A DNA stretch of 8,346 nt. It comes from Acidobacteria bacterium CG_4_9_14_3_um_filter_49_7. Lineage in GTDB: Bacteria > Acidobacteriota > Holophagae > Thermotomaculales > Thermotomaculaceae. The notes under the pieces are model-generated. The model searched no databases. It saw only the letters and a list, made by a program, of their open reading frames with translations, and was not told where the DNA came from. The position numbers and the translations under genes were made by a program. Of this stretch, positions 6,487 through 8,346 are shown piece by piece; position 1 is the stretch's first letter, and every line of letters begins with the position of its first letter. The stretch covers positions 1 through 8,346 of the forward strand of contig PFTO01000073.1 in assembly GCA_002789615.1 (NCBI GenBank), read 5' to 3'.

Positions 6487-7532
6487 TGAACGGTTCTGAA
6501 ATCATTCTCTATCAGGCTGTTGATAACACGATTAAGCTGGATGTAAGGTTGGAAGATGAAACTGTTTGGTTAAATCAACAACAAATGGCACTTCTTTTTG
6601 GCAAAGATAAACGCACCATATCTGAACATATCCGCAATATTTTTAAAGAGGGCGAACTGGAGGAGGAAGTGGTTGTCCGGAATTTCCGGTTAACCACTCA
6701 ACATGGTGCAATAATAGGAAAAACTCAGTCCAAGGAAGTAAAACATTACAATCTGGACGTTGTTATTTCCGTGGGGTATCGGGTCAAATCACTGCAAGGC
6801 ACCCAATTTCGCATTTGGGCGACACAGCGTTTGAAAGAGTACATCGTCAAAGGCGTGGCGTTGAACGACGAACGCTTTAAAAGCGGTGAATCCATGCGCT
6901 ACTTTGATGAACTGCAGGAACGCATCCGTGAGATCAGGCTTTCAGAGCGGGTTTTTTATCAAAAAATAAAAGACATCTACACCACCAGTATTGATTATAA
7001 TCCAAAAGATGAAAAGACGATTGAGTTCTTTAAAATCGTCCAAAACAAACTTCTCTGGGCGGTAAGTCAGCAGACCGCCGCCGAACTTGTCCACCGCAGG
7101 GTTGATGCCTCCCTTCCGCTTATGGGGATGCTATCCTATGATAAAAAAACACCGGTGCAAAAAAATGATACAAGCATCGCCAAAAATTACCTTAACGAAG
7201 ATGAGATCAAGCTGCTCGGCTTGCTGGTGGAACAATATCTTGCCTTTGCTGAAACCATGGCGCAGCAGCACACACCCATGTCTATGAAAGACTGGATCGG
7301 GCGCCTCGATGCCATTATCCACCTCAACGGCCGGGAACTGTTGACCCACGCCGGAAAAATCAGTCATGACATGGCGAAAGAACGGGCGGAGCTGGAATAT
7401 GGTAAATACAAAGAACAGCTGAGACTAATCGAAAAAGAGGAAAGCCTGAGAGAACTGGAGGAAGATATAAAGAGGTTGAACCACGAAAAACACGAAAGGC
7501 ACGAAAAGAATAATGGGGAGGCTGAATCATGA
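6486..7532 (+). CDS. rhuM: RhuM-family protein between hsdM and hsdS
   Basis: Member of the family named after Salmonella rhuM; its biochemical role is not established. At 348 residues it is of usual length. The N-terminal part has a DNA-binding-like segment, VWLNQQQMALLFGKDKRTIS (27-46). The family core follows: HYNLDVVISVGYRVKS (87-102) and FRIWATQRLKEYIVKGVALN (108-127). Residues 175-290 are mainly helical, and the C-terminus (296-335) is charged and probably coiled-coil, ending in the repetitive HEKHERHEK. Its start overlaps the hsdM stop (TAATG) and its stop overlaps the hsdS start (ATGA), so the three genes are translationally coupled. GGGGAGG lies 8 bases before the ATG. Type I loci are known to host accessory genes in this position, and RhuM is a recurring one. 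It may modulate restriction or act as a second defence layer; that is inference. Confidence 0.92.
   Translation: MNGSEIILYQAVDNTIKLDVRLEDETVWLNQQQMALLFGKDKRTISEHIRNIFKEGELEEEVVVRNFRLTTQHGAIIGKTQSKEVKHYNLDVVISVGYRVKSLQGTQFRIWATQRLKEYIVKGVALNDERFKSGESMRYFDELQERIREIRLSERVFYQKIKDIYTTSIDYNPKDEKTIEFFKIVQNKLLWAVSQQTAAELVHRRVDASLPLMGMLSYDKKTPVQKNDTSIAKNYLNEDEIKLLGLLVEQYLAFAETMAQQHTPMSMKDWIGRLDAIIHLNGRELLTHAGKISHDMAKERAELEYGKYKEQLRLIEKEESLRELEEDIKRLNHEKHERHEKNNGEAES
7482..7508 (+). repeat. Three tandem 9-bp repeats (CACGAAARR) inside the rhuM 3' end
   Basis: CACGAAAAA, CACGAAAGG and CACGAAAAG lie head to tail and encode the HEKHERHEK tail of the RhuM protein. The sequence resembles CACGAAA-type repeats that I recall as dispersed in genomes of Desulfobacterota and related phyla. 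Because the unit is a multiple of three, copy number can change without breaking the frame. Confidence 0.75.
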
Positions 7533-8346
7533 AAGTTTACCCGCAATACAAGGATTCAGGTGTTCCCTGGTTGGAACATGTTCCAGAGCACTGGGAATCG
7601 TTAAAATTACGCACGATTCTGTCTCCCAACACTGAACGAAATCGCCCTGATTTGCCTCTGCTATCCGTTGTTCGTGAAAAAGGAATTATTAAACGAAACA
7701 CCAAAAGCAAAGAAGAGAATCACAATACTATTCCTGAAGATTTGAGTAACTACAAAGTTGTTAGATCCGGTCAATTTGCCATGAATAAAATGAAAGCATG
7801 GCAGGGTTCTTATGGCGTTTCTGCTTTCGATGGAATTGTCAGCCCTGCATATTTCATTTTTGATATCAATAGAGTTGGGGGTGAGTTTTTTCATCTTGCT
7901 ATGAGATCAAAGGCTTATGTTCCATTTTTTACCCGAGCATCAGATGGAGTAAGAATTGGACAATGGGATTTGAATCAAACACGGATGAAGGAGATTCCTT
8001 TTTTTGTACCCACACAGGATGAACAACAGCAAATTTCCCGTTACCTCGATTGGCAGACCTCAAAAATTAATAAATTCATCAAGGCCAAAAAGAAACTCAT
8101 TGCCCTGCTGAAAGAACAGAAGCAGAACGTCATCAACGAGGCTGTGACCAAAGGCATTAACCTCGATGTTGAAATGAAAGACAGCGGCGTTGAATGGCTT
8201 GGGGAGATACCGAAGCATTGGGACGTTCGCAGGTGTAAATATATCCTACGAGAAATCAATGTCAGGTCTGTGGATGGCTCCGAAGAACATTTATCAATGA
8301 GTCAAAAACATGGTGGGCTTGTTGGGCGAGAAGAGATCACTGAAAG
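7529..8346 (+). CDS. hsdS: Type I restriction-modification specificity subunit HsdS, N-terminal 272 codons (3' end beyond right edge)
   Basis: DNA-recognition subunit of the type I complex; each of its two target recognition domains reads one half of a split site. The frame is open from the ATG to the window edge. The first recognition domain spans about residues 8-165 and opens with KDSGVPWLEHVPEHW (8-22). It is followed by the conserved spacer helix (about 162-212), including QQQISRYLDWQTSKI and LKEQKQNVINEAVTKG. The second domain begins with MKDSGVEWLGEIPKHW (216-231), a near repeat of the first opening, which shows the usual internal duplication. GGGGAGG (7515-7521) precedes the start by 7 bases. 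The ATG overlaps the rhuM stop by 4 nt. The rest of domain two and the distal helix are off the edge, and hsdR is expected beyond. The target sequence cannot be read from the protein. Confidence 0.95.
   Translation, partial: MKVYPQYKDSGVPWLEHVPEHWESLKLRTILSPNTERNRPDLPLLSVVREKGIIKRNTKSKEENHNTIPEDLSNYKVVRSGQFAMNKMKAWQGSYGVSAFDGIVSPAYFIFDINRVGGEFFHLAMRSKAYVPFFTRASDGVRIGQWDLNQTRMKEIPFFVPTQDEQQQISRYLDWQTSKINKFIKAKKKLIALLKEQKQNVINEAVTKGINLDVEMKDSGVEWLGEIPKHWDVRRCKYILREINVRSVDGSEEHLSMSQKHGGLVGREEITE

Overview
This window is a bacterial defence island with two divergent operons on either side of a roughly 600-bp intergenic region. The leftward operon is a Fic-family gene followed by a type V-B CRISPR effector, cas12b, which runs off the left edge. 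The rightward operon is a type I restriction-modification locus: a small helix-turn-helix gene, hsdM, a RhuM-family gene and hsdS, which runs off the right edge. The Cas12b N-terminus and the region around its first RuvC motif resemble, from memory, Cas12b of sulfate-reducing Desulfobacterota such as Desulfovibrio inopinatus. I therefore infer a deltaproteobacterial (Desulfobacterota) host, but cannot prove it because such loci move horizontally.

Positions 1-2004 (minus) hold the first 668 codons of cas12b, without an internal stop. They reach just past the RuvC-I catalytic aspartate. RuvC-II, RuvC-III, the Nuc domain and any cas4/cas1, cas2 and CRISPR array would lie off the left edge. Positions 1986-3542 (minus) encode a 518-residue Fic protein with an intact HPFEDGNGR motif. 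Its end overlaps the cas12b start by 19 bp, and the cas12b ribosome binding site lies inside fic. A good sigma-70-type promoter (TTGACA, 17 bp, TATATT) sits just before fic, so one transcript probably carries both genes.

Positions 3543-4138 contain no convincing gene. They hold an irregular array of about 20-bp repeats (consensus CTGGTAAAATNRTTAYAA) that overlaps the fic promoter and resembles the multi-repeat ends of IS21-like elements. There is also a possible plus-strand promoter, a strong plus-strand intrinsic terminator with no coding gene before it (together a candidate small RNA), and the promoter and structured leader of the restriction operon.

Positions 4139-8346 (plus) form a tightly packed operon. 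hsdM and rhuM overlap by 1 nt (TAATG), and rhuM and hsdS overlap by 4 nt (ATGA). HsdM is the adenine methyltransferase subunit and HsdS provides sequence specificity. The nuclease subunit HsdR is not in the window and is expected downstream. RhuM sits exactly between M and S, and the two junctions share a duplicated TGGGGAGGC segment at identical spacing, as if a rhuM cassette had been inserted into an hsdM-hsdS junction. The most notable feature is the Fic-Cas12b coupling next to a RhuM-bearing type I system.
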